This document shows positions 23,823 to 35,873 of a stretch of DNA of 64,000 nucleotides, one piece after another; within the stretch, counting starts at the first letter, position 1, and each line of letters begins with the position of its first letter. The position numbers were made by a program, and so were the translations under genes. The notes below the pieces were generated by a model that saw only the letters and a list, made by a program, of their open reading frames with translations, searched no databases and was not told the DNA's origin. Source of the DNA: Voacanga thouarsii (Eukaryota > Streptophyta > Magnoliopsida > Gentianales > Apocynaceae); the NCBI GenBank assembly GCA_026120185.1, contig JANUWF010002057.1:930001-994000 (forward strand), given 5' to 3'.

Positions 23823-24829
23823 GGGTCCAAAATCAAAGTCAAAATATGCTGAGTATTGTGAAGAATAATAATGGTGAGGTTCTATTTATGTAAGCTAAAT
23901 AAGAGCAACCAATTAACTTAAAAAATCAATAAATAATATTTCAAAAATAAACTAACTAATTAGAGATATTGTAATATTAAAAATAAAACAAAGTTCAAAT
24001 AAAGTAAAATAAAAGATTAACTAAGAATTAAACAATAAATAAAATAATTTAATAACTAATTAACTCAACAATTAAATATAAAAGAATAGAAATAATTTGT
24101 AAATTAACTTAAAATACAATCAAGAACTAAAATAACTAACCAACTAATAAGATTTAAAAGAATGGAATCAAGAAACACTAATTAACTGGCCAAGAAAAAA
24201 GAGCACTCTACTTTTTCAACACTTTAATAATTCACTAACTAATAAGATTAAAAATAAGAATATAAAATCAAGAAATACTAACTACTAACCAGCTAAGAGA
24301 GAATAATACTATGCTTTTTCGAAACTTCAATAATTCACCACTTAAGAGGTCAAAATTGTAGTGAAGTTACTTGAAGAATTTTAAAACATTTGCCAAACAA
24401 ATTTTACTTTAGCACTTTTTTCTAGGGAAAATAGAGAGAATTAAAAATTATAAGCATAAAAATGGTGAAAAGAAAGACTTGGAGAGAATTTGATGAGATT
24501 TTGGGGTGAATTGGAATGGTATTTTTATGTTTTGAAGGGTTTGGAGCTAAACTAGTCATTAGACAATAAAAAATAGCTGTTTCCAGCCATTAGGGGCCAG
24601 TCAATGACTAGTTTTTTGTTGGAGAGTTGTTAGGCCAGACTACCACCAACTGCAGGCCTAGGCAAACTAGAAGGATGATAGACTAGCCAGTGCTATAGTG
24701 GCACAAGTCGATTGCGGTCTTGGATCGAATAGGCTAGGGCTTAACCCAATCCAATAGACATAGCTAATAGTGGCCATTCAAAACTGTCACCACATTTAAT
24801 GCATCACATTTAAAAATGACTTCTGCACA

Positions 24830-24990
24830 TCCATCCTTTTTGCTAATTTAAAACTACTAAGAGCTGTGATTGCTTTACAATATAAGGATCCCCAGTAGGA
24901 GCATACATAGGCTACGGTAGAGCTGTCTTGGTTCAGTGAAGCATTAAAATTAATTTTCAAATTGCCTTCACGATGGGGCTACTAAGTTTG
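24830..24990 (-). pseudogene. LINE C-terminal RNase H-like fragment
   Basis: Minus-strand reading gives 'GNFKINFDASLNQDSS' followed by a 'SYWGSLYCKAITAL' stretch, matching the opening of the RVT_3 domain (K-x-N-x-D-A/G, then RD-x-x-G). The catalytic Asp of the first block is kept; the second block is degraded. Confidence 0.55.
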
Positions 24991-26299
24991 AATAATTAGA
25001 CCTTTTGCCTTCTTTAACCTTCGTTTAACCAATTGATACATCTAAAAATGTCATTACAATTTGGCACATTTTCTCTTAATCTAATTCAATGCTACATATG
25101 CTAAATACATTCCATGGACACTATAACAAAATTAAGCAACTAGTCTTTCTCCTTAGTTGGAAATGGGAATGGATCCATAGGTTTTACAAGACCATCTATC
25201 CATTTTTCTATACCCCATCATACAATTGCACCCATTCTAGTTTGCAGTTCAAGTTATCCCGAATTCTAATAATTAATTGTTAAATCGGAAATAAATGATC
25301 TAATGACTCAAATTCAACCCCACAAATGTAGCAACTTACCTCATAGAGTAAAAGGATGTACTTCAACATAGCATTCATGGGAAGAGTTCCTATTATGATA
25401 TTTCAGATTAAGTATTTATATTAATTATGAAGATCTTATTTTCAAAACCTATTCCACAGTTCCTAAGCAATTCTTAGGCTATTGTTATAATGACTTGGGC
25501 ATTATAGTTTATAAACAAATCTCACCATCGAAAAGAGTGACCACACCAAAGAATTAGGTTTCTCACAAATAGGAATTCTAATTTTGATTATAGCTTAGGC
25601 TATCTCAAGAGGAAAAAGGCTCATAATCAAACCTTATAAGTAGACTTCATAGTAAATCTCCCTATCGAAAAAAGTGGTTGCATAAAAAATTGGGTTCCTC
25701 ACAAGTAGGAAATCTAATTTCGACGACACACTAGGCTATCTCAAGAGGAAAAAGGCTCAAAATCAAACCTTGCTTCCAATAGTAAGCCTCTTTATCTATT
25801 AGATCACTCATCATTTCAAAAGCCCATGAATGCTGCATATCAGGCAAAGAGGAAACTGGTGAGAGATGGGCTAAGGATCCTTCTAAATTCAGATAGTAAA
25901 ATCTTATATGATTTTGTAGCATGTTCCTTTCTTTATTAAGTCATTATACTCCCAAATCCCTTGCCAAATCTATGATGATCCTTTGAGGCATTTTTCTCTG
26001 TCTAAGATTTTCCTATCTTTATCCAACCGTTATGTGAATCAGTGTGAAGTTACTAGTTTAATTTATACACTAGAGCTTTGTTACAATTCTTGGATTTCCT
26101 AAATTCCAAACCTCGAGCTTGTTTGGAGAGCAAATAGAATCCTATACTTTTAGATATAAATGTCTGTCGATGTCTTCCTTATATCCCTAAAAAAAATCTC
26201 TAATCAACTTGTCTATCTTATTACAGACTAAAGATAGAAGCATGTAGCACTTCATTATGCATTAAGGAATGGCACTCACAACAGATTTAATTAGAATGC

Positions 26300-27150
26300 C
26301 CTTACCAACTTGAGAAAGAGTTCTCATTTTTCAGCAACTAAGATTGGTCCTTAGCTTTTCTACAATTTTCTTGAAAACTTCTAACTTGGATTGTCCCTTG
26401 AAGAAAAGTGCGCTCAAGATATTTCGTAGTGTGAATACATTCATTCATGTGAAGTATCTAGCAAGACTCCAATCTCAAATCTCCTCCCATATTTTGACTA
26501 AAATGGTTTGTGGATTTTTCAATATTCACAGATTGACCAAAGTTTCCAAATAATTTTTGAATTTCCAAAGCTTCATTTTTGTTACACTTGCAAACAATAG
26601 TTAGGTTGTCTATACACATCAAGTGAGAAATAGAAGGGTTGTTACAACTAATTTTGACACTATAGATCTTATTATCAATTTTCTTTTTACAAATAAATTG
26701 GGAGAGAAGGTAAAAAAAAAAAAAAATAGTGAACAAGTTGGGGACATAGGGTCCTCCTGTCTAAGGCCTTTAGTAGGTTTGAACATAATGTAAGAAGAGC
26801 AATTAATCAAAATAGGAAAAAAAGAATGGAAATGCATTTATAAATCAAATTAGTGAACTTATTAGAAAAATAATATATGTTTAAGATATGAGTAAGAAGA
26901 GAACATTCCACTCTATTATAGACCTTAACTATATCAATTTTGACGATCAAAAGAACAATATTGCATTTTTTCTTATTCAGATGGTGAACCATCTCATGGC
27001 AAAAAATCATGTTAACACTGATACCATAGTTGAGAATAAAGCTTCTTGGGAGGTGGAAACAATGAAACCTAAAAAGGTTTTAAGTTTTTTAGTAATGATT
27101 TTGGTAATAGCTTTGAAAACAACATTGCACTATAAGATAGGTCTAAAGTG
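26300..27150 (-). pseudogene. LINE reverse transcriptase core
   Basis: Minus-strand blocks in three frames. 'KIDIVKVYNRVEC' (near 26930) stands for the K-x-D-x-x-K-A-Y-D-R-V-x-W motif. 'GLRQEDPMSPTCSLF' (near 26750) stands for GLRQGDPLSPxLF. 'SHLMCIDNLTIV' (near 26610) stands where SHLxFADDxxxF is expected. 'FGQSVNIEKS' (near 26540) stands for SGQxVNxxKS. The catalytic FADD has become CIDN, so activity is lost. Two frameshifts separate the blocks. Confidence 0.85.
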
Positions 27151-27603
27151 ATCTCTCCTTTCGAATGCCTCTATTCAAAGAAGTTTGTATTACCTATAGT
27201 TGCAAGAGTTCTACTCTGGCATGTCCGCTGCTCTTGTTTATCACATATTGTTGTTTGCACTTAACAAGTTAGAAGATATTGCTAATGACTGGAAGAGTTG
27301 GATGTGAATCCCTTGGGCATTCTTTCTAGATAGGAAATGGAAGTCCTATGTGCAAGCTTTTTAGCTCCACATGGAAACATCCCAAAAACATTTAGGGTGG
27401 AAATATAGCTTTCAAATTAAGTTTCAAATTAATTTATGCTTTCAAAGAGAGTGACAATGCTATACATAAAAAGGAAGAGACTAATAAAATAGTAGAAGAA
27501 AAGAGCTTTTGCACATTTCTGTTAATATATGAATATGATTTATAGATCTTGATCGGAAAAGAATCAAGAGAAAAAGAAAGAATTAGAATTGCACTAATAG
27601 CAC

Positions 27604-27890
27604 TTAGGAGGTGACCGTGGAAAAAAAATGTTGAATGGTGGTAACAATCTTATCTTGGATGATATTCCAATAAGTTTTGAAAAAATGGGGAGTCATGTCA
27701 TTAGATGTTGAACTTTTACTAAAATATGTGGAGAAGATAGTGTTGTAGATGTGGTCAGTAGAAGAAACTTCACACAACAACTCATTATCACTATCAACAA
27801 TGGAAGAAGTAATCATTAGTAAAACAAGGTAAAGTAAAAGGAAAGAGATTAAAATAGTGTTGTTCAAAACAATGACCAACGGCATCTTGA
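27604..27890 (-). pseudogene. LINE region before the RT core
   Basis: It encodes 'SNDMTPHFFKTYWNIIQDKI', matching the SPGPDGxxxxFFQxxWxxVGxD block that precedes plant L1 reverse transcriptase. A hydrophobic N-terminal stretch is probably out-of-frame noise. Confidence 0.7.
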
Positions 27891-28670
27891 TGTATTCTCC
27901 AAATGTTACAGGAATTCAAAATGGAATCAAGAAAATTGCACCTCTGGTTGATGATGGTATAGATATGGGGGGGGGGGGGGAGGGGGGGATGTGTTGGGGC
28001 ATCCCCTTCCTCTAGTCAATTTGCCTTAGACTTTTCTCGCCACATATGTTGTTCTCTCTTCAAAAGATCTTCTAACTCATTTTGCAACTTTTTTTTTTCT
28101 TTCTCTAGATTCTGAGATGTATAGTGATTATAAAATATCAATTTGGTTTTTCATACCTTGAATCTTGCACTCGATCAAAGGAATTTTTGTTCCAGAATTT
28201 CAAAGCACTTTTAGTGTTTTTTTATGCTTGTACAGAAAAAGAGAGTACTATTGGTATGAATAGTCCAAGTGACTCAACAATATAAAAATAGGAATATGGT
28301 GAATATTTTTCAAGAGTTATGGTATTTAAGAGTAGCGGCTTGTGGTTAAATGAGAGAACTATTAGATGGGGAATCGCAGCCTCAGGAAATCTAAGATGCT
28401 ATCCAATATTGCCTATGTCTCCATCTAGTCTAACTTATTTGTTCTTTGTATCATCTTGTTTGTTTTTCTAGGTGTAGGGAAGACTAGCGAAACTTAAGTT
28501 TGTAAGAGTTGAATCATCAATGAAGCCTTTAAAACCTCCTTCGTAAAGCACGAAAAAACCTACCCCTTTCTTTTCCTGTTAACAAATAATGCAATTAAAA
28601 TCACCAAGAGTCAACCAAGGACTATTGAAAGTATTACCTATCTCAGTGAGATTATTCCAAAAAGTGGCTT
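27891..28670 (-). other. LINE linker between endonuclease and RT, degenerate
   Basis: No motif identified. It contains the unusual G-tract at 27967-27988. It is collinear with the LINE by position only. Confidence 0.4.
27967..27988 (+). repeat. Poly-G tract (G14-A-G7)
   Basis: Fourteen guanines, one adenine and seven guanines on the plus strand in otherwise AT-rich sequence. It is able in principle to form a G-quadruplex, or it is a slippage or assembly artefact. Confidence 0.9.
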
Positions 28671-28679
28671 TATGAGTTG

Positions 28680-29013
28680 ATTTGGTTGGCCATATACCAC
28701 CATAAATTGCATATGGGATCCAAGAGATTCAAAAAAGACCAAGCAATTTATAAGACAGTGGTTTGCCACAACAACTTGGATATCCACATTCTTTTTCCAA
28801 CACAACACAAGATCTCTAGAATTTCTCTCAGTTGGTACACTTTTGAAAAAGGAAAGCTTATAGAGTTGAGAATATAAGTGATTTTAGAAAGAGAAGAAAT
28901 TTTAGCTTTAGAAAGGAATATACAAGAAGGATTATAAGAGTTAATCAAACTCTCAATGATCTATTTGCCCTAGGCCGGGATATCCCATGGTAGTTCCAAG
29001 CTAAGAATATCAT
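28680..29013 (-). pseudogene. LINE apurinic endonuclease-like N-terminus
   Basis: It starts at the ATG complement at 29011-29013. The first residues contain 'WNYHGISRPRANRSL', then after a frameshift 'NPSCIFLSKAKIS' (family: P-x-x-x-F-L-x-E-T-K). The catalytic Glu of the ETK motif is replaced by Ala. The region ends with a 'GKRMWISKLLWQTTV' stretch comparable to the W-K-x-x-V-x-I region. Dead copy. Confidence 0.72.
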
Positions 29014-29590
29014 CGTGAATTGGTTAGGAGGCCATGCAAAGGTTTGCTCCTCAGTATATTTGGAGACATAGAGGAAGATTATTCCTCTATTTCAATGGTT
29101 TTTTTTGCTCTACTCATATTCTACTTAAAAACGATTATTAGACTTATCCTCTTTTCTGGCCTTATAAATACTTCTTTCTGTTAGACTACAATTTCCTCCT
29201 TAATTTGGCTTAGGGAATTTGAGAATGGTCAAAATATGAAGGTTGGAGAAGGCATGATTTATAGTTGAATGGGTTTGATATATCATGGCTTCAAGTTAGG
29301 CAATAGGTTTGGGTCTTTTAAGGGCATGCCAATTGATATATGTGGGCTTGTTTCGTAGGCTAGTCTTGTCTGGCCCAAAAGTATTGATATTGTACACTTC
29401 AAAGGATTTTAGTATAATTCGTTTGAATGTAATAAAAAATTATTAAATATATGGGGTTAATGTGATATTCAAATCAGGATAAAATAATATATTGTAAATA
29501 TATGACAGATATTGATAATAAAAAATTATTTTAAATTAATATTATTTTAAATTAAAGTAAAATTTTATGTTAGAAAGAAATTGTTCCAAT
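29014..29590. other. Unassigned sequence left of copia copy A
   Basis: No coding similarity seen. The last 5 bases, CCAAT (29586-29590), are the target duplication of copia copy A. Confidence 0.5.
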
Positions 29591-29684
29591 TGTTAGGAAT
29601 TAGTGAAATCCACTAATTCTATTAATGGATATGGATGTCCATCATTAAGAGTTTGTGGAGATACTACTAATACATATAAGTAGA
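29591..29684 (+). repeat. 5' LTR of copia copy A, left part
   Basis: 'tgttaggaattagtg' to 'agtaga' matches 40875-40970. It is interrupted by the Athila-like insertion, with its GTAGA target at 29680-29684. Confidence 0.88.
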
Positions 29685-31211
29685 TGATAGGGTCTAAATT
29701 AGTCAAATATTTTCTAATTATTTGAGACTATTTTGTGATATATTTTGTACAATAACTGATCATATTCCTTCATATTTGAGATTTTACCCTTAGAAAGGTA
29801 GTTTGTACATTATTTCAGATTTTAGCGGTAAAATAAGGTAAAATCGTCGCTAAACAGAATAGAGGTGGCGCCGACCAGGACAGGAGAACCAACGCCGGCC
29901 ACGCACTGCTAACACGTATTTCGAGACGATAAAACAGAGCTGAACAGAACACAGTCGGTGCCAGTTAGGAGCTCAAAAGCAGCACTGGCTGCACCCTGGA
30001 AGAATTGGCACAAAAATTAAGAAAAATTGGTGAACGAACGGAGAAGCAGAACAAAACCAGCGCCAGCTCTAGGCAGGACCGGCGACGCTGGCTATGCACT
30101 GGTACTGAGGTGGTGCCTCAATTTTCGTGTGTATTTTTTGACAATTTACAGAGTTTTAATATTTTCCTACTTATATTCGGCCAGAAACCCTAGAGGGACG
30201 AATTTAAGCACTTATAAAGCCTATAAATAGAGGAAAAACACAAGGAAAATGGAGGAATTCACGAATCAAAATATCAAATCACTCAAATTCAAGAAAGAAT
30301 TCACTCAAATCAAGGAGGATTGTATAAGAGGGTCTACGAAGGAAAAAGAATGAGGCTTGTCTATGAGTGCTTTCTTTTTAACTTTTTTTTTTCTTGAACA
30401 ATGATGTATTAATTGTTTTATTATAATTTAACATTATTTTAGGTATCTATAATTTTTAGAGTTATTTTGATCTTTTGATTAATTGATTGTTATTCTTGGT
30501 GTTTAATTATTTATGCTGATTACGAGATTAATTTGTTGTTTCTTCTATTAACTTACTTGAAAAGGGGGTTGATGGTGGTTTCAATTCATTAATTTCATAT
30601 TTGTTGTTTCTTAACTTGCGTGAAAAATGGGTTAATTACCAAGAATTGGGTAATTAGAGGTTAATTGATGTCTGCCAGAATATGGATTAATTGGTTTATT
30701 TCATATTTTAAATTTGCCAGGATATGGAGATTTAATCAAGGATTGTGTTTAATGCATCTTTTGGGTGAATTAGTTGAGATAGAATATGTTATGCTAATTT
30801 GTCTAAAAGATAATGATTTCATAGATTAAAAGAGAAGTGAATCTATCTTAATCCTTCATAATACTAAAAGAATGATTAGTTATGATAATTGTTAGGTATT
30901 ATAAGGTCATGTTTGTCAAAATAATGGTTTGAGTTATATAATTTTCCATCCTTGACATGTATATATTCTTTGATTTTATTTTATTTTTATTTTTATTCTT
31001 TTTCACATTATTGAGTCAGTTAAACAATAAAAGAAAAGTGATTAAGGCATACTTGTTCTTTGAGGATCGACACTCGTTTTAAACCCTATGCTATGCTTAA
31101 TGATGAATACGCTTATTCATATTTGTAATTTGGGGTTAACGTTTTAATTTAAACTTGATTGGGAATGTGCTTATTTTTATATGATTTTTATACCTAAATT
31201 TAAACACATCA
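29685..31211 (+). repeat. 5' LTR of the Athila-like element
   Basis: 1527 bases, collinear with 34339-35868. A TATA-like 'cctataaatagag' lies at about 30220-30232, with a likely start downstream. GC-richer islands (29870-30120) contain repeated 'gcgcc/ggcgcc' words. Short ORFs there are chance frames. Confidence 0.9.
30220..30232 (+). promoter_or_regulatory. TATA box in the Athila-like 5' LTR
   Basis: 'cctataaatagagg' is present in both LTRs (the second near 34885). Conservation in both copies and the fit to the plant TATA context support it. Confidence 0.6.
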
Positions 31212-31410
31212 AGTTTTTGGCGCCGTTGTCGGGGATTAAGATATTTTTCTATTTCATCAGGGAGGTATTTTTGAAAAACTTTATTTGACATCAAGTTTTT
31301 TACGCTGTTGCCGGGGACTATGATATTTTTTCTGTTTCATCAGGAAGGTACATTTGAAAAACTTGATTTGATATTAAGTTTTTTGCGCCGTTACTGGAGA
31401 ACAATATCAT
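31211..31410 (+). repeat. Primer binding site region triplicated in tandem
   Basis: Three tandem units begin at 31211, 31293 and 31376 (period 82-83). Each opens 'aagttttt(t)' followed by a primer-site variant: TGGCGCCGTTGTCGGGGA at 31218, TACGCTGTTGCCGGGGA at 31301, TGCGCCGTTACTGGAGA at about 31384. The 3' end of plant tRNA-Asp pairs with TGGCGCCGTTGCCGGGGA, so the first unit has one mismatch and the others more. Between sites each full unit repeats 'gatatttttctatttcatcagg(g/a)aggta'. Only the first abuts the LTR. Confidence 0.88.
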
Positions 31411-31429
31411 GAAAGTTTAGATTTTATTA

Positions 31430-32558
31430 ATTTAACCATGTTTATATGTTTATATGTCCATATGTCTACATATAAATATGTATATATGTTCTTTGTGCAA
31501 ATCGGTGTTATATCTTGTTGTTTGTAATATTGTGTGACTTAATTGCTAGCATACTTCATGTTGTATTGTAAATACCACTAACTTTTGTATGTAAATAGTT
31601 TGGGAATGCGTGTGTTTTCCTTTTCTTTATTTTTATATTATTTTTTCTTTTCTTTTCTTTATTTTTTTATTTTTTGTTTTTTTTTTCGATTTGATTTTTG
31701 TTTTTCTTTGAGCGCGAGATTGACATCATTATGGACAACTACTTTTGGACACGAGATTAAATGAGCTACAATGATGAGAATTTGGCAAAATTGCAATCTC
31801 GGATCGATACTTTTTGTGAGACGTCACTTGAAACCTCAATGCATTCTTTTGTCGCCAATTCAAATTCCTCCATTAAGTGGCATAAAGAAGTATCCCAACG
31901 TTTGATCCATCAAATAATACAATTAGCCAAGTTGGTTGAGGATGCCATATAGGCCCATATGCTTGAACAAGAGAAACTCCAAGGAAAGGACAGAGGATAT
32001 GAGGACTAATTGTCCAATGTGGAAATAGAGGTATTCAATTCTACTCTACATGCTAATAATTCTAATCTCCCTTTATCACATGATTTTTTTTAGGTTCCTC
32101 TCAATTCTTGGAGAACAAGGGTTCAAATGATGATGTGTTAAATTTATCATGCCTCAATGAGTTGGATCTTTCAACGCTATATCATAAGAAGTCCTTGGAG
32201 GATAGTGATAATTTCTACCCTTCACCCCATTCAAAGGGAGGTAACTTGGTATGTGTAGATATATTTAAAAAAAATAAGGATTTCTTGATCTCATCTTTAA
32301 GAACTCAAATACTAAGTTTAAAGGGGAATTGTAATTATGAACAATCTTTTGAATAGTTAAAATGTGATTTCAAGTTTAATGCATTCTTTAGAGATCATGT
32401 GCACTTATATGTTGACAAAAATATTTATTGTCTAAAAAAAATATTAGAGAAAGAGGTTTATGTGTTAGTGAGAAAAATTAGTTCCATAAACCTGCTATTT
32501 TTTAAAAACCTCTCTTCATTCTACATTCATCATGCCTATCTTCTATTTTGAGCGTTAA
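31430..32558 (+). other. Internal region of the Athila-like element, upstream part
   Basis: Mostly AT-rich with T-tracts (31640-31690). Two short frames (31761-31952 and 32108-32356) could be relics of gag: the first is hydrophilic with 'LAKLQSRIDTF', the second acidic. I cannot assign either to a family. Confidence 0.4.
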
Positions 32559-32657
32559 GCTCTTTTCAAAGTCAATGGCAATCGAGTGAAACGCTATGTT
32601 GGTGAAATTCTTCACAACACAAATCAGGTAAGTATGCTCTTTGACATTGCAGAATAA
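32559..32657 (+). pseudogene. C-terminal end of a Ty3 pol
   Basis: The frame reads 'ALFKVNGNRVKRYVGEI' and ends in a stop at 32655. This is the phrase (F-K-V-N-G-x-R-(L/V)-K-x-Y) that closes the integrase region in Athila/Tat and related Ty3 elements. No RT or integrase core precedes it, so an internal deletion fused upstream sequence to this tail. Confidence 0.7.
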
Positions 32658-34323
32658 AACTTTTCTAGTTATTTCTTGTACTTTTCTTTTTCGTACTATT
32701 TTCTTTACATTTTGCTTATTTTTCTTTTCTAATTTTTATGCTTTGGTGTGTTTTTTATGTGTATTTTTCTTTCTAGGCACTTCGACTATACTCCTTTCTG
32801 CTAGAATTCCACTCTTTTGTAGGAGAATGCACAATATAATGGAAGTATTTTCTTTCTTCTCTTTTCCCCTTTATTTTTGGTCTCGTGACAATATTCCTTT
32901 GCTCTATTCGTTTGGCCATTGAGGACAATGTCCAGTTTAAGTGTGAGGGAGTGGGTAGAATGGGAATTATTCTATGTTTCATTCTTCTTGAAATTCTTCT
33001 TTGAACCTTTTGAGCAAAATTTTCAAATTTTTTTTATTTTTTTTGAGCTTTCAAGATGTATTTTTAATGCATGTCTTTATGCTAGATCATGGAGTATATG
33101 TTCTATATCATTTGTGGCTTATGCATGACTTTTTGCACGCATTTGGACTAAGTAGTTCTTGATCAATTGCTTTACATTATTCTTAAACCTATTTTTCTAC
33201 TAAAATTCATTGAGCATTCTAGAACTTACTTGAATACCTCTCGAGGGGAAATAAGAAAGATATTCATGAATTAACTTAGGAATGACGGTAATAGGCCTTC
33301 TTTGGATAGTTTGAACTTTTCAAGCCTACCTATTTGATATTATCCGTAGTGCCTATTTTGAGCCTAAATTGTTAATTTCTTTTTTAAACCCGTTATCTTA
33401 CTTTGTCCATTACTTTTTTCTGAGAGTTTGATTTACCTTCCAAATATTTGATTACTCTTGATGGATAAAAGTACAAGTAGAAGAATAATGAGGGAAAATG
33501 CTTGTGTAAATGTTATGATTTGTTACTTTCAGTCATGCATCATGTGTTGAGTTGGAGTTGTGGAAGGAGAAGAGAAAAGAAAAAGAAAGATTGAGAAAAC
33601 AAAAAGTTGCTAGAAAATGTTGGAAAAAAAAAATGAGAAACAAACAAAAGAAGCATTTGAAAAGAAAGAAAAAGAAAAAAAGAGCACAAGGAAGAATGTT
33701 GGTTGAGTGGGATAAGAATTGTTGAAATTTTGATGATCTTGTGCAATATGATTGATGAGTTGAGAACTATGGATGAAAAGAATACAAGATTTGCTTGAAC
33801 TGTAATATAATTGCTATACAAGGTTATGGATTTTTGATTGGTTTTGTGATAAGAGAGTAAGAAATGTTTGGAATTTATTGGTACATTTTGTTTATCCTTT
33901 TCTTGCAAACTCTCATCGCCATTGATATTTGATTTTCCTATATCCTTCATTTGACAGCTATATTACAAACCCTTTAACCTTGCATTACAAGCTTAAAAGT
34001 CCTACCTGACTTAATTAGAATCATAATATGTCTCAGATTAGTGGAGAGAGTGTATGAAAAATAAGCTTATGGAATGCATATTCTTTTGAACTAACTTCTT
34101 TCCAATGGTTTGAGAATGATGTTAAGTGTTGGAATGATTCTATTAGTCATGCTTCACTTACACAAGTCTTGCATTTGTTATGAAAGATACAGTAGCAAAT
34201 GTTTTGTTGTCTTGAATAAAGAAAGCGTTGGAAATATTATTTTGAAATTGATTGAGTGATTTTGTGAAAACTTGTGTTTTTCTAATTGTCTTTCATACTT
34301 TACTTGAGGACAAGTAAAGAGCT
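32658..34323 (+). other. Post-pol untranslated region of the Athila-like element
   Basis: No coding region is supported. The 'ccattgaggacaatgtccag' phrase at about 32919, followed by 'tttaagtgtgaggga', is a common post-pol signature in plant Athila/Tat elements. Purine-rich runs at 33560-33690 give a misleading minus-strand frame. Confidence 0.5.
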
Positions 34324-34338
34324 AAGTGTGGGGGAATG
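34324..34338 (+). promoter_or_regulatory. Polypurine tract of the Athila-like element
   Basis: 'aagtgtgggggaatg' lies directly before the 3' LTR start TGATAGGG. Confidence 0.8.
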
Positions 34339-35868
34339 TGATAGGGCCTAAATTAGTTATATATTTCTAATTATTTGAAGTTATTTTGTGATACATTTTG
34401 TACCATAACTTGTCATATTCCTTCATATTTGAGATTTTACCCTTGAAAATGTATTTTGTGCATTATTTCAGATTTTAAGAGTAAAATAAGGCAAAATCGT
34501 TGCTAAACAAAATAGAGATGGCGTCCGGGACAGGAGAACCAGTGCCGGCCATGTGCTGCTGGCACGTACTTCAAGATAATAAAAAAAATCGATGAAACAA
34601 AGCTGAACAGAACACAGCCGGCACCGGTTGGGAGCTCAGAGGCAGTCCCGACTGCACCTTGGAAGAATTGGCGCAAAAATCAAGAAAAATCAGTGAACAA
34701 ACGGAGAAGCAAAACACAACCGGCGCCGGCCCTAGGCAGGACAGGCGACGCTAGCTGTGCATTGGTACTGAGGCAGTGCCTCAATTTTCATGTGCATTTT
34801 TTGACAATTTGCAGAGTTTTAGAATTTTTCTACTTCTATTCTGCCAGAAACCCTAGAGGGACGAATTTAGGCACTTATAAAGCCTATAAATAGAGGAAAA
34901 ACATAAGGAAAATGGAGGAATTCACAGATCAAAACATCAAATCACTCAAATTCAAGGCGGAATTCACTCAAATTAAGGAAAATTATACAAGAGGGTCTAC
35001 AAAGGAAGAAGAATGAGGCTTGTCTATGAGTGCTTTCTTTTTAACTTTTTTTTTTTTCTTGAACAATGATGTATTAATTGTTTTATTGTAATTTAACATT
35101 GTTTTAGGTATTCATAATTTTTAGAGTTACTTTAATCTTTTGATTAACTCATTGTTATTCTTGGTATTTAATTACTTCTACTGATTCTGAGATTAATTTA
35201 TTGTTTCTTCTATTAATTTACTTGAAAAAGGAGTTAATGATGGCTTCAATTCATTAATTTTATATTTGTCGTCTCTTAACTTGTTTGAAAAAAGGGGTTA
35301 ATTGCTAAGAATTAGGTAATTAGAGGTTAACTGATGTCTGCCACATTATGAATTCATTGGTTAATTTTATATTTTAAGTTTGCCAGGATATAGAGATTTA
35401 ATCAAGGATTGTGTTTAATGCATCTTTTGAGTGAATTAGTTGAGACAGAATATGTTATGCTAATTTGTCTAAAAGATAGTGATTTCATTGATTGAAAAAA
35501 CAGTGAATTTATCTTAATCCTTTATGATACCAAGAGAATGATTAGTTATGATAATTGTTAGGTACTGTAAGGTCATGTTTGTCAAAATAATGGTTTGAGT
35601 TATATAATTTTTCATCATTGACATGTATATATTATTTTATTTTATTTTATTTTTATTTTTTTACTTTATTGAGTCGGTTAAACAATGAAAGAAAAATAAT
35701 TAATGCATACTTGTTCCTTCAGGATCGACACTTGTTTAAACCATATGCTATACTTAATGATAAGTACGCTGGCTCATATATGTAATTTGGGGTTAACGTT
35801 TTAATTCAAACTTTATTGGGAATGTGCTTATTTTTATATAATTTTTATACCCAAATTTAAACACATCA
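34339..35868 (+). repeat. 3' LTR of the Athila-like element
   Basis: 1530 bases, collinear with the 5' LTR with scattered substitutions and a few short indels. It ends 'acacatca' before the GTAGA duplication. Confidence 0.9.
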
Positions 35869-35873
35869 GTAGA

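Larger units (their letters stand above)
20435..24780 (-). mobile_element. Old hAT transposon, minus strand, split by a solo LTR
   Basis: Two transposase fragments in the right order (BED finger at 23514-23822, C-terminal domains at 21010-21720) are bounded by degenerate inverted ends. Left 'tagccatatctatcagttcgg' (about 20442) resembles the complement of 'ccaatccaatagacatagcta' at the right (about 24750-24770). Both ends are followed inwards by GC-richer subterminal sequence (20440-20640 and 24590-24780), as in the younger hAT element at 41321. No target duplication could be called. The middle of the transposase is missing and a 1.5-kb LTR sits inside. Boundaries are approximate. Confidence 0.7.
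24790..29013 (-). mobile_element. Decayed L1-type LINE (ORF2 region)
   Basis: Fragments of one non-LTR retrotransposon ORF2 appear in the right order on the minus strand: endonuclease (28680-29013), start of RT (27600-27890), RT core (26300-27150), C-terminal RNase H-like domain (24830-24990). The ORF2 start is visible at 29013, with 'WNYHGISRPRANRSL' corresponding to the usual WNCRGLG(N/R)PRxxxxL. The stretch 25000-26300 falls where the cysteine-rich linker should be but is too decayed to assign. No ORF1 was recognised upstream. Stops and frameshifts are numerous. Confidence 0.8.
29685..35868 (+). mobile_element. Athila/Tat-like Ty3 LTR retrotransposon, non-autonomous, nested in copia A
   Basis: Two LTRs (29685-31211 and 34339-35868) with TGATA...ATCA ends and a GTAGA duplication at 29680-29684 and 35869-35873. 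The tRNA-Asp type primer site follows the 5' LTR, and a 'aagtgtgggggaatg' polypurine stretch precedes the 3' LTR. The internal region is only 3.1 kb and keeps just a short end-of-pol remnant (32559-32657), so the element depended on others for movement. The primer site and the 'gaggacaagtaaag...tgtggggga' pre-LTR wording are typical of Athila/Tat-lineage elements; lineage is an inference without RT. Confidence 0.88.

Noticed and set aside
29870..30230. Short frames in the Athila-like LTR (and their twins at 34693-34893)
   Set aside because: Present in both LTRs but without start context or conservation beyond the LTR itself; they lie upstream of or overlap the TATA box.
33540..33950. Minus-strand 136-codon frame with long Phe/Leu stretches
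   Set aside because: It is the reverse of purine runs in the Athila-like post-pol region. Low complexity, no domain.
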